NCBI GenBank assembly: GCA_026315105.1
Contig: CM048750.1
Coordinates: forward strand, 264,235,151 to 264,299,150
DNA from: Locusta migratoria
Lineage: Eukaryota; Arthropoda; Insecta; Orthoptera; Acrididae
Reading direction: 5' to 3'
Length of the DNA: 64,000 nt
Positions within the stretch are counted from its first letter, which is position 1; each line of letters begins with the position of its first letter. Under the pieces are notes generated by a model. The model searched no databases and was not told the DNA's origin. It saw nothing but the letters and a program-made list of their open reading frames with translations. Position numbers and translations under genes: made by a program. Of the stretch, positions 11,205 through 23,199 are shown one piece after another.

Positions 11205-12392
11205 GAGTTGTTGTTGTTGTGGTCTTCAGTCCGGAGACTGGTTTGATGCAGCTCTCCACAATACCCTATCCTGAGCAAGACTCTTTAACTCCACATGAGA
11301 ACGGGAACCTACATCTGTCTGAATCTGCTTACTGTATCCATCTCTTGGTCTTCCTCTGCGGTTTTTACCCCACACACTTCCCTTCAATGCTAAATTCACG
11401 ATGCCTTGATGTCCAAGAATGTGCCCTACCAGTCGATCCTTCTTTTAGTCTAGATTTGCCAGAAATTCCTTTCCTTCCCAATTCTGTTCAGTACCTCCTC
11501 ATTAGTTATGCGATCCACCCACCTAATCTTCAGCATTCTTCGGTAGCACCACATATCAAAAGCCTTTATCCTCTTCCTGTCCGCAATGTTTATCGTCCAT
11601 GTTTTACTCCCATACAAGGCAACACTCCACACAAATGCCCTCAGCAAGGACTTCCTTAGGATTAAATCAATATTCGAGGTTAACAGATTTCTCTTTTTCA
11701 AGAACACTTTTCTAGCCATTGCCATTCTGCATTTTATATCCTCTGTATTGCGACCATCATTTGTTATTTTATTGCTCAAGTAACAAAACTCATCTACCTC
11801 CTTTATTGTATCGGTACCTAATCTAATTTCTTCAGCATCACCTGAGTTTCTGCACTCCATTACCCTTGTTTTACTCTTGTTAATGTTCATCTTACATGCA
11901 CCTTTCAGCACACTGTCCATTCCGTTCAACTGCTCTTCAAGGTCCTTTGCTGTCTCTGACAGAATTATTATGTCGTCGGCAAAACGCAATATTTTTAATT
12001 CTTCACCCTGAACTTTAATTCCTTCTCCAAATTTCTTCTTGCTTTCCTTTATAGCTTGCTCAATGTACAAATAGAATAACATTGGAGAAAGGCTACAGCC
12101 CTGCCTTACTCCCTTTCCAACCACTGCATCCCTTTCATGCCCTTCAACTCTGACAACCCCTGTCTGGTTTTTGTACAAGTTGTAAATAACCTTACGCTCC
12201 CTATATTTTACTCCTGCTAGCTTCAGAACTTGAAAGAGTTTATTCCAATCAACATTGTCAAAAGCCTCTTCCAAATCTACAAAAGCTAGAAATGTAGGTT
12301 TGCCTTTTCTTTATCTATCTTCTAGGATAAGCCGCAAAGTGAGTATTGCCTCCCGGTTCCTACATTTCTCCTGAACCCTCCCCGAGGTCGGC
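11205..12392 (-). mobile_element. RTE-type LINE, 5'-truncated, decayed (copy 1)
   Basis: The 3' end is marked by the (TTG)n tract and 'atggtcttcagtccggagac'-like text shared with copies at 36228 and 40062. A 274-codon minus frame (12274-11450) contains FDNVDW, the QGCSLSP block and RFADDIIIL with the FADD catalytic pair, followed by the C-terminal region up to FWQI. The DNA continues collinear with the full-length copy to about 12392, where the 'cccgaggtcggc' block ends after a small deletion. Frameshifts lie near 11450 and 12280. Confidence 0.9.
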
Positions 12393-13406
12393 TGGATCCG
12401 TGCTTGTATTGTGACCTGCAGCATTGTTGGAGTCGGCGCATTCTGCCCTTCAACAACGAGGACGCAATAATTTCCGACCACACAGAGTTTAGACATTTTG
12501 TAAGGCGTTACCCAGTTTTGTCCTTGAGATTCTATTTTTCCTAATAATAATATAAAATTTAAAGAAATTCTACCATGTGATTGTCCTAAGATATTGTAAC
12601 CAAATAGGATCCTATCCTTTACAGAAGTTTCCCGAGTGTCGTTGAAAGTGAAAAGAATATTAAATTCAGTGCCAGGCTAAACAGAACAATTTTTAGTAAG
12701 TAAAGTTTAAACTTAAAGCTAATTTCAACATATTAAATTTTTGGAATGAGAGAACTTCTTTCTTGTAAAAGAAAACAAAGCTGGTACAACTAAGTAACTA
12801 AACAAAAAAAAAAATTAATTCTGCAATAATTGGTTCGTTACTATTTAATATTTCATTGGTGCAAATTTTATGATTTGCTATGTTGGTTGGTATTTCTGCG
12901 TTGTCCAGGTGTTGTGATTTATTTTCAAGTTATTCTGATTATTTTCTTTCTTGATGGTATTAATTATTCTGCCAATCAAGTGTTTTGCTGCCTATGTGTA
13001 ATTCTAATGCAGGTGAGTGTTAGTGAAGGGACGTTAATTATTGAGTGCAACATTGGTCTCTGATCCAACACTGTTTCCGAGCTAAACAAGTTCATTTCAG
13101 AATTATTACGTGGTTTATTTTCTTTCTTACTATAAACTGATAAAATCGAAGCATTATTTTTTGCAAAAGTTATTAAATTGCAAAAGTGTTTGCTAACCTT
13201 CTGTTGTGCAACACTAAGGTGTGTGATTACCCATTCATAATTATTGTGGTTAATTACAAATCACTCTGGGTGCTCCATTAGGCTGGCGACCGTGTTGTTT
13301 ATTTATTTATTTTCAATTTGTACTGTTTCGTTGTTTGTTACTTCCTATAATTTGCAATACTTACGTGTATGAGTGTGACTGTACCGAAGTACCCAGATGA
13401 ACGCCA
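12393..13406. other. Unidentified AT-rich stretch
   Basis: No domain is recognisable in six frames. Short open frames at 12311-12496 and 12830-13063 show no motif that I know. Confidence 0.4.
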
Positions 13407-13558
13407 CTGTAACGTTGGCCGAAAGGTCGGTTATTAAAGTAATAGCCTTCTTACATCGTGACGTGGTGCAACATCCAGAAAACTGTAACATTGGCCGAAA
13501 GGTCGGTTATTAAAGTAATAGCCTTCTTACATCATGACGTGGTGCAACATCCAGAAAA
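13407..13558 (+). repeat. Tandem duplication, 76-bp unit
   Basis: Two head-to-tail copies (13407-13482 and 13483-13558) differ at only about two positions. Each contains 'ttggccgaaaggtcggtta', a short GGCC-gaaa-GGTC hairpin. Confidence 0.9.
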
Positions 13559-13760
13559 TGTTTACGTCATCTAAATCAGTTCATTTAGTAATCAGTAGAG
13601 TAGGAGGAACAGGCTATCTGGTGTGGTAGTTCGTTGTGGCAGCTTTTCCTCACTTGTTGGTTTTTGTTTTCACAATATATATTTCGGTATAGATAGCCTT
13701 GTCCAGGTTTTATTGCAGGCAACGTACTGGTCATTTTTAACGTTAATCTGTCACAGGATT

Positions 13761-13960
13761 GCCGGCCGCGGTGGCCGGGGGGACTGAGGCGCTCCTGTCA
13801 CGGTCTGCTCGGCCACTACGGTCGGAGGTTCGAATCCCCCCTCGGGCATGGATATTTGTGCCGTCCTTAATCTTAGCTAGTTCACAAGTAGTTTGTAAGC
13901 TTAGGGATTGATGACCCCGTAGTTAAGTCCCATAAGTTCTACAAACATTCGAACATTTTT
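13761..13960 (+). mobile_element. SINE family A
   Basis: Starts GCCGGCCGCGGTGGCCGG. TSD copies are gtcacaggatt (13750-13760) and gttacaggatt (13961-13971), one mismatch in 11. Confidence 0.9.
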
Positions 13961-13971
13961 GTTACAGGATT

Positions 13972-14870
13972 AATCAACCGGTAAGTGAGGGGAGTGTTAC
14001 AGGCTCTTCTCCTGCCTGGCCTAAAATACACCTGAAAACTGGTGTAGCATGGTTAACACCTGCTGACCTTGTTCCTCGGCCCTATAGTAGTTGGCAAATT
14101 GCGATGCAATCCACGCCATTTTTATATGAATTGTCATTCTGTAAATTGCTGATGAAATAATATAGGGCGTCAAAGTCAAAATTGATACCGGTGACAGTCG
14201 TTTTACAATAGCTGTTTTTGTTCCAGAGATATTTTTGGGTGGTCAAGTTAAATGGGGTATCCTGTATTTTAAAATTGTCCATTAGCCGTACTCAACCTCG
14301 TTTTGTTGGTGATATTCACCACAAACAGGAGTTACGGCTTTGGTGGAGTCAAGACAAAGCAGAAGCTACCTAAGCAATTCGGAATTACTATGTAGATGTT
14401 GGGATGTCAATTAAGCAGTAACTGCCGTACTTTCGCCAATAAACACTATAGGGAAAAGCAACCAATGCTTGTTAGCGGTTTTATGCATATTCCTTAGTGG
14501 TAGCTCTTCTTCTTTTGGTTAAGAACCTTACAAATAACTGAAGTTGTTGATCTCTAAATAGCTGAAAAGAAACAACTTTTGTGTTTTAACATCATAAGTG
14601 CTCCACTCTGTGACAGCCCAAGGCTGTCAGTAGACAGCACTCCGCGACGACCGGCTGAACCACACAGTATAACAAGAGCAGGGAAGGAGTGTCGAGGCTG
14701 TTACAGCACACTATAGACAGCATCACGTACGAAGGCGCCCCAGTTTTTAGCCATTCTGTGCACCTCTCTCCATTAGTGCACTGACAGCCAATAAAATTCT
14801 TTGAATGCTTTGGTGAGGCGAGTGTCAACAGCCGTAATATATTTCATAAAATGCATTTTTTAAAAACCAT
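13972..14870. other. Unidentified stretch
   Basis: No coding or terminal-repeat signature was recognised. The frame at 14592-14828 (minus) has no known motif. Confidence 0.4.
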
Positions 14871-15215
14871 CAGCTGTTTATTAAAAACCTTATACATCTA
14901 CCAGTTTCGGTCATAGACCATCTTCATGGATAAACTATACACCAGATACAAAATAAACGTAATTGATGTGCACAAACATAGAGAGGACATAATCAGCAAA
15001 ATTACATATAAAGAGACTGAAAATGGAGAATCATGTCAATTTAACATATAGTTAAACGACTTACAAGGTGTTAAAACAGAATGGTAAAATGCATCAAATA
15101 AAATACATCCAACTGAGATAAAACAGGAGTCAGTATAACTAAAAGTGTAAAAATTACTGTGGTCATCTTAGATAAAACCTATCAGTCAAACATGACATAA
15201 AAGGTGAGAACAGAC
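14871..15215 (-). repeat. Element end with hammerhead-like motif
   Basis: On the minus strand the order is TGAAGA (14926-14921), a stem GGTC/GACC, then GAAAC (14908-14904), as in the motifs near 8069 and 57715, but the first C of the core is replaced by A. The surrounding ~300 bp is AT-rich and non-coding. It abuts and may interrupt the piggyBac remnant. Confidence 0.45.
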
Positions 15216-15973
15216 TACGAATAAAAATGGAGGGAGTGCCTTGTGCTAATTGCATGAGTCAGTCAAGTCATGACTCATTTAAATCTGGAGATGAAGGCCA
15301 ATAATCTCGGTAACTTTGTAATTTTTTGACACTCATAAATAGATGCCTAAGAAAACCCACATCTCATCTTCAGTAGTTGGGATGAAAGGCTTTCCTTTTT
15401 GTGTGGCATACAAATTTGGTATGAAATGTATTATGTTTTACCATTTCATCAGTAAAAATTTCACAAAATATTTTATGTGGTGATGGATTTGACATCTCTG
15501 TAAAAATAGCTGTAGAGCCACTTTTTTTCCACAAAATTAGGCAGTGCTTTCACTCTGAAATTTTGGCTCCATTGTGGAGGAACATCCTGAACAATAGGTA
15601 CACTTCCAGATCCACCAGAGGTACCAGAATGATTTGAGGTCTTTCGCTGTTTATGTGCCACAGATGTTGCTATAACCAATGGTGGCATGGACAGAAGAAG
15701 TGATTCAGAGGCTGAAGAATCATTAATTGATGTCGTTTTAGCCATGCAAGGTTGTATATTATCGCACAAGTGAAGATTACGTTCTGGTAAATTATCAACT
15801 GCTTCATTGCTACTCTCTTCGGAACACGATAACACAATATAATCATTGTCAGGTATATACGTAGGATCAATGTCAGAGTCTTCAAACAAACTTACATCAC
15901 TATCTGAGTCTGATGGAAAGTCCTCAAAGATTGGTTTTTGTATTTCATTATCACTAAGCCAACTCCTAACCAT
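15216..15973 (-). pseudogene. piggyBac-like transposase, N-terminal remnant
   Basis: An open frame of 166 codons (15973-15473) starts MVRSWLSDNEIQK and carries an acidic Ser/Asp-rich leader (SDSDSDVSLFEDSD) ending in DPTYIP, typical of piggyBac N-termini. Immediately downstream, in shifting frames, are IFTDEMVKHNTFHTKF and SVKKLQSYRDYWPSSPDLN, matching the start of the DDE_Tnp_1_7 domain where a 'KLPSYRDYWS' motif is expected. Sequence is lost after about 15216, so the catalytic Asp residues and Cys-rich tail are missing. Confidence 0.8.
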
Positions 15974-16267
15974 ACGGAAGAAAGCTGTGTACCAATTGCG
16001 CGGTGGTTAGCAGCGCTAACCCAGATGAAAGTACAAAAATATGAAATAAATGAACTTGTTTCGCGTAACTATTGCACTGAACGTAATTAGCATGAACTAA
16101 ATTTACACATGAAAATACTTACTTGGAAATGAAAGTAGTATATATCTGTCAAATTTGCCCTCCAAAACGTACACCAACTAAATCGCACAAAAGTGCTGCA
16201 AGGCAACAAACAAACAGTGCTGTACCAACAATAGGAAAGCAAAATGCGTGATATCCAATGCCGCGCC

Positions 16268-17172
16268 ATCTACATCTACATAGATACTCTGCAAATCACA
16301 TTTAAGTGCATGGCAGAGGGTTCATTAACCGCTTTTATAACTTTTCTCTACCGTTCCATTCTCTAATAGCTCGCGGGAAGAAAGTACACCTAAATCATTC
16401 CGTTTTCGATCTGATTCCTCTTATTTTATTGGGATGGTCATGTCTCCCTAAGTAGGTGGGTGCTAGCAAAATATTTTCACATTCATAAGTAAAAGTCGGT
16501 GATTGAAACTTCGCAAACAGATCACGCCGCAATGAATAACGTCTTTCTTTTAATGATTTCCACCCCAATTCGTGCAACATTTCCGTGACGCTTTCCCCCC
16601 CGTAACGTGATAAAACAAAACGAACTGCCCTTCTCTGAACCTTCTCAATGTCTTCCGTCAGTCCCTCCTGGTGAGGGTCCCACAAGGGGCAACAGTACTC
16701 CAGGAGAGGATGCACAAGTGTGATGTAGGCAGTCTCTTTGGTGGAGCTGGTGCATCTTCGAAGCGTTCTGCCAATGAAACGTAACCTTTGATTCGCCTTC
16801 CCCACAATATTTTCTATGTGTTCTCTCCAGTGTAAGTTGTTCGTAATTGTAACTCCTAGGTATTTGGTAGAATTTACGACCTTAAGGTTTGACTGATTTA
16901 TCGCGTAATTGAAGTTCAGTGGATTTCTTTTAGTGGTCATGTGTATTACTTCACACTTTTCTTTATTTAGTGTCAATTGCCAATTTTCGCATCAAGTAGA
17001 AATTTTGTCTAAATCGCTTTGCAGTTGCTTTTGATCCTCTGTTGACTTCACTAACCGATAAACGACAGCATCATCCGCGAACAGTCTAAGGGAGCTATTC
17101 AGATTGTCTCCTAAATCGTTTATAAACACGAGGAAGAGTAGGGGACCTATAACACTTCCCTGTGGAACGCCA
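16268..17172 (-). mobile_element. CR1/Daphne-like LINE, 3' part (copy 2)
   Basis: The translation on the minus strand runs from DGVPQGSVIGPLLFLVFIND through RLFADDAVVYRLV (RT palm, ADD) across an in-frame break near 16985 to a 193-codon frame (16976-16395) with KYLGVTI, LVHPLLEYCCPLWDPH and the C-terminal region ending near FAKF. The 3' UTR reaches the 'tctacatctacatag' tandem hexamer terminus at 16268, a 3'-end style of CR1/L2/Daphne LINEs. No endonuclease is present: the copy is 5'-truncated. Jockey is the main alternative clade. Confidence 0.88.
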
Positions 17173-17376
17173 TCTAGGGAGAACTCCCTCAACCAACTGT
17201 GTGGGTCGCAGTGACAATTGCTGCACCATTCCGTCACCAGATGTCGTTAAACAAGTGGTTAACATCGGTAACCACCGCCCTTGAAAGAGCTGATGCCTGG
17301 TCAAGGCCACTGCCCCTCAAAGAGTTACATGCAAGAACCTTGTAAAATGTAGGGTGTTTGTGTGAATATCAGCGTT

Positions 17377-17570
17377 CAAATGTTTGTATAGCTTATGGGA
17401 CTTGACTACGGGGTCATCAGTCCCTAAACTTACAAACTATTTATAAACTAACTTATATTAAAGACGGCACAAATATCCATGCCAGAGGGGGGATTCGAAC
17501 CCCCGACCGTCGTGGCCGTGCAGACCGTGACTGGCGCGCCACAGTCCCCTCGGCCACCGCGGCCGGCAGG
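17377..17570 (-). mobile_element. SINE family A
   Basis: TSD atcagcgtt (17368-17376 and 17571-17579). Intact B box GGGATTCGAACCCCC on the plus strand. Confidence 0.9.
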
Positions 17571-17778
17571 ATCAGCGTTAGTACGCGGCGTTGCCCCTGG
17601 TTGTATTTATTCCATTCGTATGTCAACTATTTCCTCCTTTCTCCGCTGCTGTGCATCACTTCCGTTTTCACACCACTGAACGCTTATGACGTCCCACCTT
17701 CTGAATACTGTGTCCAGTAATAACATAATTTCCCAGGTTCGTAGAGTGGACTTTTTTTCTAACAGTTTAAAATGTGTG

Positions 17779-18622
17779 TGTGTGTAGTTTGATGTTGAAC
17801 CTATCGTTAAATCAGATAACAAATTGTTCATTAACACAGCAATTTGGTTTAATTGTGGCCCTGATATTGATGTATACACTGTTAAACAAGAAACAGTGCA
17901 TTAAACTGATTATGTGCGCAACGGATCTTTTAACAAAACAACTGTGGCAAGTCACCATATGAAACAGACACTGACTATACTCAAAAATATTTGACTGCGA
18001 GAAAGATAAACAAAACCAGAAACCACTTTGTTTTAGTTTGACTGTGAGAATTTTATGCAGATCAGTACCTGGTAATCAAAATCAGTATCATAATCAATTA
18101 ACTGTAGTGTTGCATGACAATCATTTACTATAGCACAAATAACGAAATCTGTTCAACAAGATTATCAAAATCAATACTGTAATTTAAATCGCCAAATAAC
18201 TAATTATCAAATGAAGGAAGTAGGTTAATCTTCTAACTACGTAAATGAAACAGGAAAGAAAGGTCAACTTTGTTACTTATTATTAATAATCACCATTACA
18301 TTACCTACATTATATTACCTACATTACCATTACATTACCTGGCACAGCAGCCTCTGCTCTACATCGGAGCCATACACGCAACTCAACCGCTCTCTAAGCG
18401 AGCTAAACCACAAGTGCTACTCTCTCTCTCTCTGCGCGAGTTACAATGCTATGCAATACATGATCGTTGCCAAAGATGAAACTTCACAGAGTTAAGTACA
18501 CATATCAATACACACAGTAGAAGCAATATTATACATTTTCTTGCAAGCAAGTTACTCGACACAAAACAGGAGACACAATATTAGATATTTTCTTACAAAT
18601 TTTTTATGGACACGTTTCAAGT
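17779..18622 (+). repeat. Direct repeat, copy 1 of an ~850-900-bp unit
   Basis: It matches 21523-22432 from 'atgttgaacctatcgttaaa' to 'atggacacgtttcaa' with high identity and a few indels. It contains a (CT)n tract near 18420 and no convincing coding. The two copies lie 3.7 kb apart in the same orientation. They could be LTRs of a degenerate element, but no TG...CA ends or pol sequence between them were recognised. Confidence 0.8.
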
Positions 18623-18732
18623 TAACGGTTAAGAAGTAATACTTTACAACTGTTTGAGTCAGTTTTTCATTCATCTCACTGTGTATAATGTCATCTCTCT
18701 TGAATTACGTCTCATATAATTTTGAAAGTTCA

Positions 18733-18866
18733 TTCAAAAAATGTTCAAACGTTTGTAATCTTATGGGACCAAACGGTAGTGATCATCGGTCCCTAAACTT
18801 ACAAAGTACTTAAATTAACTTATCCTAAGATACAATTTGTTGTAAATTTCTGGGGGGGGGGGGGGG
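18733..18866 (-). mobile_element. SINE family B, truncated, with G15 run
   Basis: Only the 3' half is present (acgtttgtaatcttatggga ... ggtccctaaacttacaaa). It ends near a run of 15 G (18852-18866), like the C16 run at 3312. The tRNA-like head is missing. Confidence 0.7.
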
Positions 18867-19037
18867 AATCTACTAAATTAATTTGTAATGTAATGCAGCC
18901 ACAATTTCTAATTACCTTTATCAAGGTGAACGGTTACGGCAGTTTAATATGCCATCATCTGATCCTTAATTTCATGCAGAACATCACAAAGGAAACCTTT
19001 CAAAAATGTAATTCTTATTCACGGACTGTATCACATT

Positions 19038-19197
19038 AACTGCGAATGGGTAAAGTTGAAAACGTGTACCTAGCCAGGATTAGAACCCGCGTCTCCTGCT
19101 TTCTAGGCAGTTGCGCTGACCCCTACACCACTGGAGACACAGTGATCATGACATCTGCACGGAATTACTCAAGCACGCCTCCCACCAGATACAAATT
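19038..19197 (-). mobile_element. tRNA-like repeat, family D (single arm)
   Basis: Read on the minus strand it has an A-box-like segment (gtgtaggggtcagcgcaac), 'ctagaaagcag' and a B-box-like 'ggttctaatcctggc', then 'gtaca'. The same sequence forms both arms of the foldback at 48644-49122; here only one arm is present. Confidence 0.75.
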
Positions 19198-19422
19198 TGA
19201 TATATATAACTTAAAAATGTGATTGTTCAGCGACATTGTTGTTGACATGTCACAATACAAACAAGACATTACAGACATCATGCTTCAATGTGATGTGGTC
19301 GCAGTACAGTGAAAGTTGTTTTAACTTTACTGTGCCAACAATAATGTCGGTAAACAATTGCATTTTAAAAGTTTTCCTTTGTGATGCGGTGCATGAAACG
19401 TAATATCAGAAGTTGAGAGTTT

Positions 19423-19590
19423 AAGGCCGCGCGGAATGGCAGCGTGTTCTAAGGCGTCATGCTACGGACTGGTCGGCCGTTTCCGCCGGAGGTTCAAGTC
19501 CTCCCTCGGGCACGGGTGTGTGCGTTATCCTTAGTGTAAGGATAGGGACTGATGGCGATAGCAGTTTGGTCCAATAGTTTCCCAAACATT
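19423..19590 (+). mobile_element. SINE family B-like, diverged
   Basis: The head 'ggccgcgcggaatggcagcg', a B box GGTTCAAGTCC, and the tail 'gggactgatggcgatagcag...ccaaacatttga' are recognisable. TSD is only suggestive (gagagttta / gggagtcta). Confidence 0.7.
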
Positions 19591-20002
19591 TGAAAATTTT
19601 TGGGAGTCTAATCTGTACAAACCTGTCATCTTAATAAAGATATTAGCGTACGTGGATGTTTTACATAAGAAAGTAAAATAATTTGTACTGTAGGAATTAC
19701 GAATTGTAACGTCATGATGAGTGCCATAGCTTTCTTTTGGTAGCATCAGAACTGTAGTAAGCAATAAACTTTTATCGTTTCATAATTCTACACAGGTTGT
19801 TAGCGAGAAGAAGTTTCGTAAGGGTTTGAAATCATGTATGAAGTTCGATGCAAGTAGATATGTATTCTCATTCTCAAATAGTGTACCAATAAAATTTCGC
19901 TATTGACAAGTCGTATGATGCGGCAGTTTTTTTTATTTTATTTTTAGAATCTCAATATTTATGATATCATAACTTCTCAATTATCTGTGGTAGGTATACA
20001 AT
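19591..20002. other. Unidentified AT-rich spacer
   Basis: No supported feature. Confidence 0.4.
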
Positions 20003-20275
20003 GTCGGACCCGGTGGTCTTAAGGTAAGGCGCTCGACAGGAAACCGAACTGAACCAACGACCGCAAAGCATAGATCTACATGGAAAAAAAAAAAGAAAAA
20101 AGCTCGAGGCCAGAAACGACACGTGGTTCGGTTTCTACGTTAAGCTGTAGATCCCCTTTCTCCGCTTGGATAACTAGGGTAGGCTAAGGACACGCAAGTC
20201 GCCGAAGTGGTGTCCCATTGAAAGACTTGCACCAGGCCAATGAGCCCCACGAAATTATGATTATTAGTGACAGAA
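20003..20275 (+). mobile_element. tRNA-related repeat, family E
   Basis: Begins 'gtcggacccggtggtcttaa', a SINE-like tRNA head, and ends 'aagacttgcaccaggccaat'. An internal A-rich interruption lies at 20081-20100. I recognise the 3' segment as a recurrent acridid repeat from memory; the assignment is tentative. Confidence 0.5.
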
Positions 20276-21522
20276 ATAGCCGGCACATTTAACGATACAT
20301 ATCGATACTGTTTGCTAGATATGCTACGAATAAAGTTAGTACTAACGAAGTAATACCTTAAGACGTTATTGCTGATGCGACAGTTTTATGATATATAACA
20401 ACGAAAATGCTTTTTTTCATTTTATGGGGAGTGGCGGCAAGGAAAACTCTCTTGGACGTTTCAAATTACATGTAAAGTTAGTTACGGGTCACTAAGTGCG
20501 CTCATTTTCAAACAGTACATCCATAACTATGCGTATCTTCTTGTGGTGGCGCCTCATTGTGCGATGGAGTTCTATCTCTTGGATTATTTATCGTGATCTT
20601 TTGCATTTGGGCAAGGAATCATCAATAATGACGTATGAGGAAAAGCTCGCCATGGGATGCATGGTTTAGGAAAGCATAGAAGACAAACATTGAAATATCC
20701 ACTATATATAAAGAAAAGATACTCTGTGAGTTAGAGGTAAAACACTTTTCTCTGAGACCTCTTGTATGTTTTCAATTATAATCATTCTCAAAACGTTTGG
20801 TACGATAGGGATGGTCAATCTTTCAGTACAAGCGTTTTTTATTTATGGACAATAAAATTTCAATTTTAGATCACACACTGTAGGACGGAATAAATATTTA
20901 GATTCTAACAATTAGAGTAACACTCAGCACTGAGGTTGATATCGTCACATCTGCTTGGACTTTCTCCTTCAGATTTAAAGATATATTGCAGACGCATGGT
21001 GAAGCAACGTTCCACCAAAATATCCGTATGCCAGCACTTGAAACAGAAAATTGCGAAGTGAGATTCAATTTCAAGTAAAAAGTAATCAACACGAAGACGA
21101 TATCAAACCTTACTTGACCTTTAGTCGCCAATATGAGAAGATTACCAGTGTCTAACTTTTCTTTCTCTCTCCTCTTTTGTTTTTTTGTTCGTAATATCTC
21201 CCTCAGTCTCAGCAGTTTCTCCTTCCCCAAAAGGTGGAAGTTCGTCCTCTACTAGCCGCGAGAGAAGTAGGTTACCTCTTAAGACAGTTTGGGCGCACAG
21301 AGAATTCCCCCTCTGCCGCTACAAGCGCTGAGGTCTTCCCGAAGTCCGAAGAAGTTAGCCGACCTACGGTGAACACAGGTTGCCCTCCTTGTAACAGCAA
21401 ACTAGCACATCTGAACTTCCTGTGTTACAAACGTTACATGCCGTTACCGTACCACAAACAAGAACAGATTTAGTTAATGACACTGTTCAAATGGATGCCA
21501 TCGCACTGTTAATCTTAAAAGC
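20276..21522. other. Unidentified stretch between the two direct repeats
   Basis: Several frames of 70-110 codons show no known motif. The segment 21190-21460 is less AT-rich than its surroundings, without a recognisable domain. Confidence 0.4.
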
Positions 21523-22432
21523 AGTATGTGTGTTGTTTAATGTTGAACCTATCGTTAAATCAGACAACAAATTGTTCATTAACACAGCAATTTGGTTTAA
21601 TTATGGCCCTGATATTGATGTATATACTGTTAAACAAGAAACAGTGCATTAAACTGATTATGTGCGCAACGGATCTTTTAACAAAACAACTGTGGCAAGT
21701 CACCATATGAAACAGACACTGACTATACTCAAAAATATTTGACTGCGAGAAAGATAAACAAAACCAGAAACCACTTTGTTTTAGTTTGACTGTGAGAATT
21801 TTATGCAGATCAGTACCTGACTATCAAAATTCAATTAACTGCAGTGTTGCATAACAATCATTTACTATGGCACAAATAACGAAATCTGTTCAACAAGATT
21901 ACCAAAATCAATACTGCACTTTAAATTCACTAATTATTAAATGAAGGAAATACGTTAATTTTCTAACTACGTAAATGAAACAGGAAAGAAAGGTCAACTT
22001 TGTTACTTATTATTAATAATCACCATTACATTACCTACATAATACAACCTTTTCCTAATGACATTAAATGCAATTACCTTCATCGCAGCGGTGGTACAAC
22101 GTTTTCATAGTAATAAAAATACAATATATATATTCCAAATACAATCAAATCAACTTGCTGGCACAGCAGCCTCTGCTCTACATCGGAGCCATACACACAA
22201 CTAAACCGCTCTCTAAGCGAGCTAAACCACAAGTGCTACTCTCTCTCTCTCTCTGCGCGAATTACAATGCTATGCAATACATGATCTTTGCCAAAGATGA
22301 AACTTCACAGAGATAAGAGATACACACAGTAGAAGCGATATTATACATTTTCTTGCAAGTAAGTTACTCGACACAAAAAAGGAGGCACAATATTAGACAT
22401 TTTCTTACAATTTTTTTATGGACACGTTTCAA
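21523..22432 (+). repeat. Direct repeat, copy 2 of the ~850-900-bp unit
   Basis: Partner of 17779-18622. It has an insertion near 22040-22150 relative to copy 1 and a slightly longer (CT)n tract near 22243. An open frame running into its left end (21422-21652) spans the unit boundary and is not conserved in copy 1. Confidence 0.8.
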
Positions 22433-22517
22433 GGTTACGAAACCAAAAAGAGCACGAAAACACTAAAGTGGGTAAATTAGAACAAATTCCTTTATTTATT
22501 TATTTTATTTATTTTTT

Positions 22518-22545
22518 GGGAGGGGGAGGGGGAGATAGGGAGAAG
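22518..22545 (+). repeat. G-rich tract with quadruplex potential
   Basis: The sequence gggagggggagggggagata followed by gggag has four G-runs of three or more with short loops. Confidence 0.5.
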
Positions 22546-22699
22546 AATTGCACATGTAAATATGAATGCATTGGAGCACATGGAAAATTACCTCAGAACT
22601 GTGATTCTGCAGTAAGCATACAAATGTATAAAATAATTATCTGCAAAATGTGCTAGGAAATCTCACTACCAACATCACTGAAAGTAAGAAAAGAAGGAC

Positions 22700-22905
22700 T
22701 TTTAGGGTTTGTCGTCCCGTCAAAAGAGTGATCATAAAAGACGAAGCTGACGCTCGATTGATTTGGAAGCAAGAAGAAGGAAATTGGCCATTACCTTTGA
22801 AACGAACCATGCCGGAATTTGCCTGCAGTGATTTAGGTAAATAACGGAAAATCTAAATCTGGGTGGTCCGAAGAAGATTTGAACCACCGGCCTGTCGAAT
22901 TTACT
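22700..22905 (+). mobile_element. Degenerate tRNA-related dispersed repeat
   Basis: The order 'ttagggtttgtcgtcccgtc', 'gaaattggcc', 'gatttaggtaaataacggaa' and 'tggtccgaagaagatttgaa' matches a repeat I recall as abundant in locust genomes, ending in a degenerate B-box-like 'gatttgaaccaccggcc'. The apparent ORF over it is incidental. Confidence 0.55.
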
Positions 22906-23115
22906 GAAAATAAAATATAAAGTGAAGAAATTACGTAAGCTATATACATATCATTTTTAGGTGTTGAAAAGGCTTATGGCACAATGGGAAACCCCTGAAG
23001 TGTTTAGATGAAAAAATGATTGCAATAAAGAGGTCTGTATCACTCTGCAGAAGTAACATTCAACGAACCACTGAAAACGTACAGAAATCATATAAATTAG
23101 TCAGACACACAGAAA

Positions 23116-23128
23116 CAGACAAGATCAT
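23116..23128 (+). repeat. Target-site duplication, left copy
   Basis: cagacaagatcat, identical to 29113-29125. Together they bound the SINE C insertion that is split by the LINE. Confidence 0.9.
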
Positions 23129-23199
23129 AAGGCGAGGCGAGGTACTGGCGGAAGTAAAGTTGTGAGGCGGCATCGTGAGTCGTGTCGGGGTAGCTCAGT
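23129..23199 (+). mobile_element. SINE family C, 5' half (split copy)
   Basis: Reads 'ggcgaggtactggcggaagt ... gtgtcggggtagctcagt', identical in layout to the reverse complement of the SINE dimer at 45150-45630. It stops inside the tRNA-like A box, exactly where the second half resumes at 29026. Confidence 0.93.

Noticed and set aside
21422..21652. Frame running into the direct repeat, at first sight protein-like
   Set aside because: The copy at 17779 does not conserve the frame or the upstream part, so coding is not supported.
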